Shown: positions 21,450-30,609, counted from the first letter of the stretch. The stretch is DNA of 56,007 nucleotides from Eubacteriales bacterium (GCA_029004515.1 JAQVYH010000004.1:1-56007); one strand, 5' to 3'. Numbers and translations are program-made. Notes: a model not told the origin generated them from the letters alone.

Positions 21450-22796
21450 CTACATTCCCCAAACTATCCATATGTATATGTATCCAGCTAGGACAGCTGT
21501 AAGCGTGAAAGGAATACCGATTCTTAAAAAATCCTTTAGTTTAACTGTTTCACCATTTTTTCTAAGAATGCCAATCGCAGCGATATTAGCAGATGCTCCA
21601 ATAGGAGTAAGGTTTCCGCCAAGTGTAGCTCCAGTTAGCAATCCAAAGTAGAATACATATGGGGCCATTCCAGCACCGCCATTCATAAGCATAGAAATAC
21701 TTTGAACTACAGGAAGCATTGTGGCTACATAAGGAATGTTGTCTATAAACGCTGAAAGCACTACTGAAGCAAATACAATCAATGTATATAATATGAAAGG
21801 ATCGTCACCTGCCACATTATAGAACAAACCAGCAGCGGCGTCTATTACGCCTGCTGTTTTGATACCTTCAATCACAATAAACAATCCGAATAGCAAGAGC
21901 AAAGTGTCTTTATCCAAATCTTTCAACACCTGTTTAAGGGCATCTGCAGATTTATTTACAACGCAGGAACGAACTATCCCTACAATGCACAACGCAAGGC
22001 ATATTAAGCCACTACGCAAGTTATATATATTTTGAAGAACCGCGCCCTTGGGTTCACTCACAAACGATGCGACAATCAGCAATAAAACAGTACCAATCAT
22101 AAGCCAAGAGGGAAAATAATCAGTAACCAAGGTCTCCACCTTTGCTGATACAGGATGTTTATCTTTTCTAAACAAAAATAGCAATGCAAAAGCAGACGCT
22201 ACTGCGCCCAATTCTACGCCCCAGAATATTCCAGGTCTTCCTTGCATCCAAAAGAAATCAAGGAAGTTCATTTTTGCGAATCCGCCTAAAAGGATACTGG
22301 TAGTATCCCCAACCAATGTAGCTGCTCCTTGAAGATTTGAAGATACTGCAATCGCAATAAGAACTGGAACCGGTGATATCTTCAATTTTTTAGAAATAGC
22401 AAGCCCGACCGGTGCAACCATTAATACAGTTGCGACATTATCAACAAAGGCACTAATAACGCCAGCAAATAAAGCAAGCACAGTTACTGCCCACATTACA
22501 TTTGGGACACGAGATATAAGTAGCTCTGCAAGTCTAGCCGGCATTTTGCTCTCTATAAACAACGTAACGATTCCCATTGTTCCGCCTATCATCAGTAGAA
22601 CATTATAATCCACCGCCATCAAGGCATGTCCCAATGTAAAATCATATACACCGCTTAACCCAAGGACAATGAATATTCCCGCACTTCCCAAAGCGATCCA
22701 AGGTCTGTACTGTTGCAATGAAAGCATCAATGCATATGTAATCATAAAAATAACAAGAGCTAAAATCAATGTTATCACTCCTATCTGAATTTCCAC
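21450..22796 (-). CDS. ArsB/NhaD-type (ion transporter superfamily) permease
   Basis: The 448-residue polytopic membrane protein has about 11-12 helices in two homologous halves. FVDNVATVLMVAPV (near 115) and FIDNIPYVATMLPV (near 345) are the matching half-repeats, and LGGNLTPIGASANI (near 395) is typical of the ArsB/NhaD/citrate group. It probably exports or exchanges an anion or Na+/H+; the substrate is not clear. No ars genes are nearby, so arsenite efflux is not supported. ATG at 22796. Confidence 0.85.
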   Translation of the reverse strand: MEIQIGVITLILALVIFMITYALMLSLQQYRPWIALGSAGIFIVLGLSGVYDFTLGHALMAVDYNVLLMIGGTMGIVTLFIESKMPARLAELLISRVPNVMWAVTVLALFAGVISAFVDNVATVLMVAPVGLAISKKLKISPVPVLIAIAVSSNLQGAATLVGDTTSILLGGFAKMNFLDFFWMQGRPGIFWGVELGAVASAFALLFLFRKDKHPVSAKVETLVTDYFPSWLMIGTVLLLIVASFVSEPKGAVLQNIYNLRSGLICLALCIVGIVRSCVVNKSADALKQVLKDLDKDTLLLLFGLFIVIEGIKTAGVIDAAAGLFYNVAGDDPFILYTLIVFASVVLSAFIDNIPYVATMLPVVQSISMLMNGGAGMAPYVFYFGLLTGATLGGNLTPIGASANIAAIGILRKNGETVKLKDFLRIGIPFTLTAVLAGYIYIWIVWGM

Positions 22797-22832
22797 TTAT
22801 TATAACACTTGATTTTAACTTGTCAATAGTTT

Positions 22833-22868
22833 TTTATAAAAAAACAAGCGGTGAAACATCACCGCTTG
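22833..22868 (-). terminator. Rho-independent terminator of metA
   Basis: 9-bp stem CAAGCGGTG / CACCGCTTG (22845-22853 and 22860-22868) followed by T-rich sequence on the minus strand. It closely resembles the hairpin at 20417-20440. Confidence 0.88.
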
Positions 22869-22874
22869 CATAAG

Positions 22875-23792
22875 TTATTTAATAGAATTAAGATCATATG
22901 GTGTTGCCTGATATACATGATAGTTAAGCCAATTTGAATAGAGCATATTGGCATGACCACGCCAGAGCATAATAGGCTTTCTTTTTGGGTCATCATTTGG
23001 AAAATAATGCTGTGGCATCGTGTCTGTGATGCCTTTGCCAATATCACGAATGTATTCTTCCTTTAATGTATCAACATCATATTCAGAATGACCCGTAACA
23101 AATATTCTCTTGCCTTTTTTAGATGTTACAATATATATCCCCGCTTCTTTAGAGGTTGCAACAATTTCAAGCTCCTTGCACTTCTTAATATCATCCTCAT
23201 CTACTGTTGTCCAACGAGAATGGGGTGCGTGGAACTCATCATCAAATCCACGAAGAAGCATCTTTTTCTTATTATGAACTTTATGTCTAAATATACCTGT
23301 GAGCTTTTTATCAAGAGGCTTTTTCTGAATGCCGTAATGATGATAAAGACCCGCCTGTGCGCCCCAACAGATATGGAATGTAGAAGTAACATGTGTTGTT
23401 GTCCAGTCCATTATCTGACAAAGTTCTTCCCAATAATCAACCTCTTCAAACTCCATCTTTTCAACAGGCGCACCTGTGATAATCATACCATCATATTTAG
23501 TATCCTTCACCTCATCAAATTGTTTATAAAAAGATAAGAGGTGCTCCTGAGAAGTATTCTTTGAAGTATGGCTTGAAAGCTTTATAAGATCAACATCAAC
23601 CTGAAGTGGTGTATTACCGATAAGACGAAGAAGCTGTGTTTCGGTAACAATCTTTGTAGGCATAAGATTAAGAATAGCAATCTTCAAAGGACGGATATCC
23701 TGCTGCATTGCTCGTTTTTCAGTCATAACGAAAATGTTCTCATTTTTTAATGTTTTTGCTGCAGGCAACTCATTGCTTATTTTAATAGGCAT
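22875..23792 (-). CDS. metAA: MetA-family homoserine O-acyltransferase, predicted acetyltransferase
   Basis: The 305-residue class-I-glutamine-amidotransferase-like enzyme activates homoserine for methionine synthesis. The catalytic set is intact: Cys142 (HICWGAQAG), His235 and Glu237 (GHSEYD). Position 111 is Glu (GAPVEKMEF); the family literature links Glu111 to acetyl-CoA use and Gly111 to succinyl-CoA, so acetyl-CoA is predicted despite the MetA name. It is monocistronic, with promoter 23833-23861 and an SD AAGGAGGG. No S-box or T-box structure is seen in the short leader. Confidence 0.93.
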   Translation of the reverse strand: MPIKISNELPAAKTLKNENIFVMTEKRAMQQDIRPLKIAILNLMPTKIVTETQLLRLIGNTPLQVDVDLIKLSSHTSKNTSQEHLLSFYKQFDEVKDTKYDGMIITGAPVEKMEFEEVDYWEELCQIMDWTTTHVTSTFHICWGAQAGLYHHYGIQKKPLDKKLTGIFRHKVHNKKKMLLRGFDDEFHAPHSRWTTVDEDDIKKCKELEIVATSKEAGIYIVTSKKGKRIFVTGHSEYDVDTLKEEYIRDIGKGITDTMPQHYFPNDDPKRKPIMLWRGHANMLYSNWLNYHVYQATPYDLNSIK

Positions 23793-23832
23793 AGTCTTAA
23801 CCCTCCTTATTAATTATTTTTTATTTAATTTA

Positions 23833-23861
23833 ATTATAGTCAATGCAACCCTAAAGGTCAA
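23833..23861 (-). promoter_or_regulatory. Sigma-A-type promoter of metA
   Basis: On the minus strand TTGACC (23856-23861), 17 bases, TATAAT (23833-23838); the leader is only about 35 nt, too short for a methionine riboswitch. Confidence 0.65.
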
Positions 23862-23999
23862 GCATTATATTTACAAAAAATAACTGATTAATTTTCTGTT
23901 TATTGAAAATAATATTATCGATGGCTTTGAAATCTAATTTACCTATATCCTCCGAGGTGAAATAGCTTGCAATCCATCAAGGAAGGATGTTTTTTTATT

Positions 24000-24185
24000 A
24001 TGACAAACATTACTAACTTTGTAAAGGGAATGGCAACTGGTATGGTAATCGGTGCAGGAATGTCAATGATGGTAAGCCCAATTGATAAAAAAGACATAAG
24101 ACGCCTGGAAAAGAAGACTGACAGGATGTTTTCTTCTATGGGAAATGCTATCGACAATATGCTTGATTCTATGCGTTGCAGATAA
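24000..24185 (+). CDS. Small YtxH-like membrane-associated protein
   Basis: The 61-residue protein has a glycine-rich hydrophobic N-terminal segment (VKGMATGMVIGAGMSMMV) followed by a charged helix, a shape like YtxH-type small proteins. The frame is open back to 23967, but the ATG at 24000 has GGAAGGA about 12 nt upstream. Function is unknown. A terminator follows immediately, so it is a single-gene unit. Confidence 0.7.
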   Translation: MTNITNFVKGMATGMVIGAGMSMMVSPIDKKDIRRLEKKTDRMFSSMGNAIDNMLDSMRCR

Positions 24186-24196
24186 AAAATTTTATT

Positions 24197-24235
24197 AATC
24201 CGCTCCCAAATTTAAGGAGCGGATTTCCCTTTTTA
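24197..24235 (+). terminator. Rho-independent terminator after the small YtxH-like gene
   Basis: Stem AATCCGCTCC / GGAGCGGATT (about 24198-24207 and 24216-24225), then a T-rich run to 24235. Confidence 0.85.
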
Positions 24236-24308
24236 CATATTGCTTTTTTATTATATTTATTGTAATATATACATATAGTTAATATACATTAGAGGGGGCT
24301 GGCTGATT

Positions 24309-26702
24309 TTGACAAAGAAACGCATTATTTCTATAATACTTACATTAATACTTACTATGTCAGTATGTCCTGTTATGGCAGAAGCTGAGCCGTATGCGAC
24401 AAGGCTCTATACTATTGAGCAATTCATATATGCAGTGGGAACAAACAACCTTGATGCCGCTGATTCATCTGTTGACTTTCCCGATTGGAATACAATAGAA
24501 CCTCAGTCAAGAGAGGTTGTTAAAATTGCCCTAAAAAACAAAATTATAAACGGCTACGAGGACGGCTCTGTTCGTCCTAATGATAAGGTATTAAGAATCG
24601 AAGCCTTTGTTATGCTTGGAAGGGCGTTAAAACAGTTGCCGAAAGTTAATGAAGCTGTCACATTTGCCGATACTCCTAATTGGGCAGAATCGGAAGTTAA
24701 CAGACTTTCATCTGCGGGACTTATAAAGGGAATCGGCGATGGGCTTTTGGGGGCACAGGATTATATAACACAACAGCAGGTATTACTCCTCACTGATAGA
24801 ATTGATGCAATATATAACACTACTGACAAAAAAGATGATTTTTACGCTGCTGTCAATTCCAAGTGGATTAGAAATAGTAATCTTAAACCAGGTTATTTCT
24901 CTTGGTCAACCCTGAGCGAAATTGACGAGAAAACCAATGCAATCATTGAAGGAATAATAACAGATTACTCTACGGAGAAAACTGATATTGCAAAAAAGAA
25001 TGCATATAACTATTACTTATCTGCTCTGGATATGGAGAAAAGAAACTCTGACGGGGCGGCTCCTATTATGCCATATATTAAAATGCTTAATGCCGCACGA
25101 ACCACCAAAGAAATTATGGAGGTAATGGGCAACATTGCAAGGGATAACTATATGTTCAGCCTTATCCCTATTGATATTTCAGCTGATCAGCTGAACACTA
25201 ACCAGGCGCTCATGTCAATATATGGCGCAGATACAGGTATGAACGCATACTATCTTATCGAAGATCCTAAATGTCTTCAGGCATATAGGGAATATCTTAT
25301 AACCCTATTTAGGCTTGCAGGAGAAGATGAAAGTAATCTTGAAGGCAGAGTCGATAATGTCATAGGCTTTCAGGCAACTCTTGCTTCAGCCGCTCTTACA
25401 TACTATGAGTATATGGAGTTTGAGAACAGATACAATCAGTACACGCCTGAAACCTTTAAAGACAAATATCCAAATATTGACCTTGAGCATTATTTGAGCA
25501 TAATGAATATACAAATTCCAAACACCTTTATTGTTGAGGAAGAATCGCAGCTTTCTATAATTAATTCATACATTACAAATGCTACAACAACCCTATTAAA
25601 GGACTATATAAAAGCTTGTCTTTTAAAGGATAGCTCTATCTTCCTATCCCAAGGCTTTGTAGACTCAACAAAGGAATTTAATCAAGCATTCCTTGAAACA
25701 GAAGGTACATTTACAGATCAACAGGAGGCGATCAAGCTCACAGACGCAATGTTTGGAATGCTAGTTGGCAATGACTATCTTAAAAGATGCTATCAGGACA
25801 GCACAACTCAAGAAATCTCGGACATCACATATGACTTGATTGACACATACAAGGAAAAAATCCAAAAACTACCATGGTTAAGTCAGCAAACAAAAGAGGA
25901 AGCCATCAAGAAATTAACATATATGAGGGTGAAAATAGGTGGACCTGCAAATGTACCTCAGTGTTACTCGGAATTTAAAATCCTCCCTCCTAAGGAAGGC
26001 GGAACGCTCTTTTACAACACAGCAAAAATAAGCAATGCTATGTTCAAAGATACCATAGGGCAGCTTGAAAGAAGAATTGACAAGGACGAATGGTTCATAA
26101 GTCCACATACTGTAAATGCCTTCTATTCTCCAACCTCTAACGAAATCGTTCTTCCGGCTGGAATTTTACAGGAACCTTTATATTCCCCATCCTATTCTTA
26201 CGAAGAGAATATGGGCGCAATCGGCGCAATCATAGCTCACGAATTATCCCATGCATTTGACAGTTCAGGTGCATTGTATGACGAAAAAGGGAACTATCAA
26301 AGATGGTGGACAGATAGTGATTTTAAAACATTTGAGGCGCTGTCCCGTAAAGTAGCAGACAGATACAGCCAGATTGAAGTAATGGACGGATATTTTGTTA
26401 ATGGTGATTATACCCTTAATGAAAATATAGCTGACCTGGGAGCCATGTCTTGCATATTGGAAACAGCAAGTAAGCAAGAGAGTTTTGACTATAAAAAGCT
26501 GTTTGAGAGCTATGCAAGGTCATGGGCAGAGGTAATCCCTGATAATAATCTTATAACCACCCTTATTGTGGATGAACACGCCCCCGCTAAGGTACGAGTT
26601 AACGGGGTTCTCCAAAACTTTGACGAATTTTATAGAACATATAATATAACCGACTCTGACAAAATGTATCTAGCTCCAAAAAAGAGAGTATCAATTTGGT
26701 AA
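24309..26702 (+). CDS. SLH-domain M13 family zinc metallopeptidase
   Basis: The 797-residue exported protein starts with a signal peptide (cut near MAEAEP, about residue 25), followed by about two S-layer-homology repeats (about 60-165, with IINGYEDGSVRPND as the classic signature) and a full neprilysin-type M13 domain (about 175-797). Zinc ligands are complete: His644 and His648 in HELSH and Glu705 in ENIADLGA. SLH repeats would hold the enzyme to the cell wall, so it is a surface peptidase. The start is TTG at 24309, the only start near the GAGGGGG SD. It is monocistronic. Confidence 0.93.
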   Translation: MTKKRIISIILTLILTMSVCPVMAEAEPYATRLYTIEQFIYAVGTNNLDAADSSVDFPDWNTIEPQSREVVKIALKNKIINGYEDGSVRPNDKVLRIEAFVMLGRALKQLPKVNEAVTFADTPNWAESEVNRLSSAGLIKGIGDGLLGAQDYITQQQVLLLTDRIDAIYNTTDKKDDFYAAVNSKWIRNSNLKPGYFSWSTLSEIDEKTNAIIEGIITDYSTEKTDIAKKNAYNYYLSALDMEKRNSDGAAPIMPYIKMLNAARTTKEIMEVMGNIARDNYMFSLIPIDISADQLNTNQALMSIYGADTGMNAYYLIEDPKCLQAYREYLITLFRLAGEDESNLEGRVDNVIGFQATLASAALTYYEYMEFENRYNQYTPETFKDKYPNIDLEHYLSIMNIQIPNTFIVEEESQLSIINSYITNATTTLLKDYIKACLLKDSSIFLSQGFVDSTKEFNQAFLETEGTFTDQQEAIKLTDAMFGMLVGNDYLKRCYQDSTTQEISDITYDLIDTYKEKIQKLPWLSQQTKEEAIKKLTYMRVKIGGPANVPQCYSEFKILPPKEGGTLFYNTAKISNAMFKDTIGQLERRIDKDEWFISPHTVNAFYSPTSNEIVLPAGILQEPLYSPSYSYEENMGAIGAIIAHELSHAFDSSGALYDEKGNYQRWWTDSDFKTFEALSRKVADRYSQIEVMDGYFVNGDYTLNENIADLGAMSCILETASKQESFDYKKLFESYARSWAEVIPDNNLITTLIVDEHAPAKVRVNGVLQNFDEFYRTYNITDSDKMYLAPKKRVSIW

Positions 26703-26730
26703 TAAAAAAAGACTTCGCAATTTGTGAAGT
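26703..26730 (+). terminator. Hairpin after the M13 peptidase gene
   Basis: Stem AAAGACTTC / GAAGTCTTT directly after the stop codon, with only a short T run, so a moderate terminator. Confidence 0.6.
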
Positions 26731-26818
26731 CTTTCAAGCCATCGGAAAAGTCGCTTAACCACAAGCAAAATAAAAAATTTATATCTTGTTCGTCTTGAAA
26801 CTATAAAAAAGGAAAATA

Positions 26819-26857
26819 ATAATGGCACAGCTTTTTATACAAAAGCTGTGCCATTGC
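26819..26857 (-). terminator. Strong hairpin, probable terminator of the cysteine-cluster gene unit
   Basis: Perfect 15-bp stem (arms 26821-26835 and 26841-26855, core ATGGCACAGC) with a 5-nt loop, followed on the minus strand by a T-rich stretch. It lies about 95 nt beyond the stop at 26952. Nothing else is recognised between the two converging genes. Confidence 0.7.
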
Positions 26858-26951
26858 TACTTTCTCCGTTTCTGACCTCTACCGTACCACCGTACGCCGA
26901 CGAAGTCATAAGCAAAGACTTTAACTTCCTTTTTCACAGTCCTTATCTTTA

Positions 26952-27440
26952 CTAAAAATCCATCTGTCTTGATAATTCAAAAAGGTATGTTTCTATATCT
27001 TCAAATCGGATTAAAAACTTAAATATGTTTTCAACTCTTCTCACAAATGTTCTATCCAGATCAATAACCTCTAGGCGACGAGCGATAGGGCACATCAAAT
27101 TGGCTCTTGGGTCCATAATAATCCGGAGATTGCCATCGGTTGTTATGTATGGAAAAAGAGGGAAAATTCTACACGCAAGAGGCCTTAATGCTCTGTCGCA
27201 GGGCGGTGTACAAAGAGCGAGCTTTGCACACTCTCCCTTTCTATATTCAAAATCGCTGAGAACGATTTTAAGAAACTGTGCATCTACAAGAATACTCTCC
27301 TCATATGGGAAAAGGTACATACCCGTATCTTCATCACCATCGCAACACGCTTTTTCGCACGCCATACCACAATCAACAGGAAGTGGCGTTACGTCCTCTA
27401 GCTTCTTATGTGCTCTGGTATATATATCAATAGGCTTCAT
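26952..27440 (-). CDS. YkgJ-like cysteine-cluster protein
   Basis: The 162-residue protein has spaced cysteines typical of the YkgJ-type zinc/iron-chelating cluster: CGMACEKACC near 24-33, CAKLALCTPPC near 71-81, the RPLACRIFPLFP segment near 87 and a late Cys near 117. Function of this family is not established. Its start overlaps the stop of the upstream glycosyltransferase gene by 14 nt, so the two form a coupled pair. Confidence 0.75.
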   Translation of the reverse strand: MKPIDIYTRAHKKLEDVTPLPVDCGMACEKACCDGDEDTGMYLFPYEESILVDAQFLKIVLSDFEYRKGECAKLALCTPPCDRALRPLACRIFPLFPYITTDGNLRIIMDPRANLMCPIARRLEVIDLDRTFVRRVENIFKFLIRFEDIETYLFELSRQMDF

Positions 27441-28545
27441 TATTACCTCCGTTTGTTACCTCATGATAGAGTATTGCAGCCAGATTTTTAGCTGAATCCG
27501 GCTTGCCTAATAGGCGAGCACTCTGCTTCATAATTTCTAATCTCCTTGGCTCAATTAAAAGGTGGAAAAGGCATTCATCAACGGGGAATGTCTTGCTGGC
27601 TGACATTGCGGCGCCGTTATTAAGAAGAAATTCGAGATTTCTCTCCTCCTGACCAGGTATCGCACCGAGCACAATCATTGGAAGCCCCTTTGCTAATGCT
27701 TCACTTGTTGTAAGTCCGCCGGGTTTTGTAATAATACAATCAGCAGCACTCATAAACATCTCAACATTATCCACATAGCCATAGTTATATACTTTTTTAT
27801 TAGTCTTAATTCTATCGATACTTTTTTTACTTCTCTTATTACTTCCACAAATGGAAATAATTTGAAAGTCAATATCTAGCTTGTCCAGTTTTATTATGGT
27901 TTTGGATATCTTACCATATCCCATACTTCCACTCATAACCAGAACTGTTATTTTTTCATCCATACCAAGGATACGCCTTGCCTCCGTTTTATCTATATCC
28001 TTACCGAACTTACTTTGGATAGGGATACCGATAGGTAAAATTTTATTCAAGGGCTGTCCTTTTCTGATCATCTGATAATCAAGCTGCTTTGCGGCAGTAA
28101 CATAATAATCAAGATTGGCGTCCTCCCAAAACGGATGAATTGTAAAATCGGTTACAACGCCAACAGTTTTTGCACGAAGCCCCTTTATCTGCGCAATAGC
28201 TTGTGCTGCAAAAATATGGGTACATACAATTACATCAGGGTCATACTCGGCTATGTATCTCTTTAGCTTAATAGCAAGAATATTGTTTGATACATATGCA
28301 AAAGGATGCATAGCATCAGGGTCACGCTTTTCTGCAAGACGATAGAATCTGGCATATGCAGACTTAAATTGCTTTGTTGATATAAGATATCCTTTATCAA
28401 CGGTCATTCCCAAAAATGAGTTAATATACTCCAATGTATCAAGAGTTCTACACTCAAAACCCTTATCCTTAAGAGCTTCGGTTACAGCCATTGCACATTG
28501 ATTATGTCCCTGACCTGCTTTTACAGAGAGCAAAAGCGCTTTCAT
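27427..28545 (-). CDS. UgtP/MGDG-synthase-like glycosyltransferase
   Basis: The 372-residue product has the two-domain GT-B layout of processive diacylglycerol glycosyltransferases: the N-terminal SVKAGQGHNQCA loop, the GVVTDFTIHPFW segment in the acceptor domain and the TKPGGLTTSEALAKGLP sugar-nucleotide-binding motif near residue 285. It would make glycolipids at the membrane. An upstream in-frame ATG (28566) overlaps the SD itself (GGGAGGA), so the ATG at 28545 is chosen. It is coupled to the downstream cysteine-cluster gene. The exact lipid product is unknown. Confidence 0.87.
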   Translation of the reverse strand: MKALLLSVKAGQGHNQCAMAVTEALKDKGFECRTLDTLEYINSFLGMTVDKGYLISTKQFKSAYARFYRLAEKRDPDAMHPFAYVSNNILAIKLKRYIAEYDPDVIVCTHIFAAQAIAQIKGLRAKTVGVVTDFTIHPFWEDANLDYYVTAAKQLDYQMIRKGQPLNKILPIGIPIQSKFGKDIDKTEARRILGMDEKITVLVMSGSMGYGKISKTIIKLDKLDIDFQIISICGSNKRSKKSIDRIKTNKKVYNYGYVDNVEMFMSAADCIITKPGGLTTSEALAKGLPMIVLGAIPGQEERNLEFLLNNGAAMSASKTFPVDECLFHLLIEPRRLEIMKQSARLLGKPDSAKNLAAILYHEVTNGGNNEAY

Positions 28546-28658
28546 AATTATATGTCCTCCCTTCAATTTTTATAAACATTAACACAATCCATCACTTACG
28601 CATAGTATATTATTGAAAACCCCAACTAGACAGTTTAATAAAAAAGGAGTTGACAAGT

Positions 28659-28757
28659 ATGAACTGCAATTTTAGGAATATGGATTGCACAATCCTCTTT
28701 TTCGTGATTATCATTATCCTCTTATTCTGTAATGACAACGGCTGCGGTGGCATCTAA
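28659..28757 (+). CDS. 32-residue cysteine-rich single-pass membrane peptide
   Basis: A short gene with a strong SD (AAAAAGGAG, 28640-28649) and an ATG at 28659. It encodes 32 residues: an N-terminal MNCNFRNMDC, a hydrophobic helix of about 14 residues (ILFFVIIIILLF) and a CNDNGCGG tail. It is followed by its own terminator at 28800-28837. Similar tiny Cys/Gly-tailed membrane peptides occur in spore-forming Clostridia; that comparison is from memory and the function is unknown. Confidence 0.65.
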   Translation: MNCNFRNMDCTILFFVIIIILLFCNDNGCGGI

Positions 28758-28799
28758 TAGGTACAAATCTTGTACAAACAAATGACATATAATACACAG

Positions 28800-28837
28800 G
28801 CAGTTGTGATGGCCTACGCCACTCACAACTGCTTTTT
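28800..28837 (+). terminator. Rho-independent terminator of the 32-residue peptide gene
   Basis: 10-bp stem GCAGTTGTGA / TCACAACTGC (28800-28809 and 28823-28832) with an inner TGGC/GCCA extension and TTTTT after it. Confidence 0.88.
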
Positions 28838-28869
28838 ATATTGCACAAAATGTAAGTTGTTTTATGCGG

Positions 28870-29109
28870 TCTACGCATTTTTAACATCTGCATATTAAGG
28901 GATAGGTAAAAATGTTGTAGAATGGACAAACCAAGAGGGCGTAAGCCCGCCCGAAGGTGTACAAAGGTACATCTTCGCTAAAGCCTTCATTATCGCACTT
29001 TTTGCTTCGCAAAACACTTGCGTTCAGGCTTATAGTTGCAACATTTACTTTGTAAATGTTATACAGGACGAGGTTTGTTCATACAATGGATCTACGCATT
29101 CTTAACATC
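28870..29109. repeat. Hairpin-rich, MITE-like intergenic block between direct repeats
   Basis: This gene-free stretch (about 330 nt after the small peptide gene) is bounded by an imperfect direct repeat of 19 bases, TCTACGCATTTTTAACATC (28870-28888) and its 18/19 copy at 29091-29109, which is the 3' end of rdgB. Inside it, TTGTAGAATGGACAAACC (about 28914-28931) is an imperfect inverted match to the sequence ending near 29086. Between them lie four hairpins: GGGC-gtaa-GCCC (28937-28948), an 11-bp stem (28952-28977), TTTTGC-ttc-GCAAAA (about 29000-29014) and AACATTTAC-ttt-GTAAATGTT (29040-29060). Confidence 0.5.
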
Positions 29110-29694
29110 CCTTAGTTTATCCAGCAACATATGTATAGCCTTACTTCTATGGCTCATACTATTTTTCTGCTCCGGGCTAATACTTGCCATTGTACAATTA
29201 AACTGTGGAAGATAGAAAAGGCAGTCATATCCGAATCCACCCTCGCCACTTCTCTCGTGGGCTATCTCTCCCCAGCACTCACCTTCCACCTCAATAACAC
29301 TTTCATCCGTATCAACAAGGGCAAGAGCACATACATAATAGCCGCGGCGGTCAGTTTTATCCTTCATTAGACGAAGCAATTTTTCATTGTTAGCATTGTC
29401 ATCAGAATTTTCTCCACTCTTTGACGCAAAGCGGGCAGAATAAACGCCAGGTTGTCCGTCAAGAGCAACCACACATAGACCACTATCATCAGCAACAGAT
29501 GGAAGTCCGCTTATCTTCATAAATTCATAGGCCTTTTTATAAGCATTACCCTTGAAGGTATCTGCGTCTTCATCTACATCATGAGAGATACCAATCTCCT
29601 TTGGTGATACGATCTGAATCCCGCTTCCCTCGAAGATCTGACGGAACTCTCTAAGCTTATTTGCATTATTGGTTGCAAGAAGTATTTTATTCAT
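29092..29694 (-). CDS. rdgB: XTP/dITP diphosphatase (RdgB/HAM1 family)
   Basis: The 200-residue housecleaning pyrophosphatase removes ITP, dITP and XTP. It has the N-terminal ATNNANKLREF substrate loop, the VADDSGLCVVALDGQPGVYSAR core split by the conserved DDSGL and the C-terminal GGFGYDCLF and SHRSKA motifs. An in-frame ATG at 29703 exists; the ATG at 29694 has GAAAG at a better distance and fits the family start. It follows htpX and lemA on the same strand. The last codons are duplicated at 28870-28888. Confidence 0.93.
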   Translation of the reverse strand: MNKILLATNNANKLREFRQIFEGSGIQIVSPKEIGISHDVDEDADTFKGNAYKKAYEFMKISGLPSVADDSGLCVVALDGQPGVYSARFASKSGENSDDNANNEKLLRLMKDKTDRRGYYVCALALVDTDESVIEVEGECWGEIAHERSGEGGFGYDCLFYLPQFNCTMASISPEQKNSMSHRSKAIHMLLDKLRDVKNA

Positions 29695-29712
29695 ATATAC
29701 CATCTTTCGTAG

Positions 29713-30609
29713 TTATTGTAGATTCCTTAATGCCTCAATTCGCTCCTCGATTGGTGGATGAGTTGAGAAAAGATTTGAAACCTTCTTACCATTAAGCGCA
29801 TTCATAGGATTGGTAATATATAGGTTAGCAGTAGCATTTGTAGCCCTGCTTACAGGCTCTGTCTGGGAAGAAAGCTTTCTTAGCGCACTGATAAGTCCGT
29901 CCGGGTTTCTTGTGAATTTAACTGCAGTTGCATCCGCAAGATATTCCCTATTACGGCTAAGAGCCATCTTCATAAGCTGTCCTGCCAGTGGTGCAAGAAT
30001 CATAAATACAAGACCAATAATAACAAGGATAGCATTTGAACCATTATTATCATTGTCACTACGCCTTCTGCCGCCACCCCAGAATAGCATTCTACTCCAC
30101 ATATCCGAGATAATAACAGCTATACCAACCATTACTGTAACAACAGTTGATAGCAGGATATCACGGTTACCAATATGCGCAAGTTCGTGGGCAAGTACAC
30201 CCTCAAGCTCATAGGAATCCATCTTTTCAAGAAGCCCTGTTGTGACTGCAACTACAGCGTGTTTGGGGTCTCTGCCTGTGGCAAAAGCATTCGCAACGGG
30301 ATCATCTATTATATACACTTTAGGCATAGGTAATCCTGCAGCGATACAAAGTCCCTCGATAGTATTCTTAACAAGACGATCACTTGCCTGGTCGGCAGGT
30401 CTTGCACCGCTGATAGCAAGCACCATCTTATCACAGTTAAAATATGACACAAGAGAAGAACCTAGAGCAATAACCACCGCCATAGGCAGTGCAATCTCTC
30501 CATATCCTGTTGCATAGCTGATATAATACACAATTACAGCGAGAAATGCTGTTACCATTGCAACTATGAAAGCAGTTTTCATCTTGTTGTTAGCAATTGA
30601 TTTAAACAT
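29713..30609 (-). CDS. htpX: Membrane zinc metalloprotease HtpX
   Basis: The 298-residue M48 protease of the membrane has two N-terminal helices (about 12-33 and 38-57), the catalytic HELAH (His141, Glu142, His145), two more hydrophobic segments (about 150-172 and 192-212) and the third zinc ligand Glu in REYLADATAV near 219. It takes part in quality control of membrane proteins. lemA lies directly upstream, a pairing seen in many bacteria. Confidence 0.94.
   Translation of the reverse strand: MFKSIANNKMKTAFIVAMVTAFLAVIVYYISYATGYGEIALPMAVVIALGSSLVSYFNCDKMVLAISGARPADQASDRLVKNTIEGLCIAAGLPMPKVYIIDDPVANAFATGRDPKHAVVAVTTGLLEKMDSYELEGVLAHELAHIGNRDILLSTVVTVMVGIAVIISDMWSRMLFWGGGRRRSDNDNNGSNAILVIIGLVFMILAPLAGQLMKMALSRNREYLADATAVKFTRNPDGLISALRKLSSQTEPVSRATNATANLYITNPMNALNGKKVSNLFSTHPPIEERIEALRNLQ

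Noticed and set aside
21450..22796. Arsenite efflux pump ArsB
   Set aside because: The superfamily fits, but no arsR, arsC or arsA neighbours exist and the substrate cannot be read from sequence.
23793..23870. S-box, SAM or T-box riboswitch before metA
   Set aside because: The predicted leader is about 35 nt and shows no conserved stems or T-box sequence.
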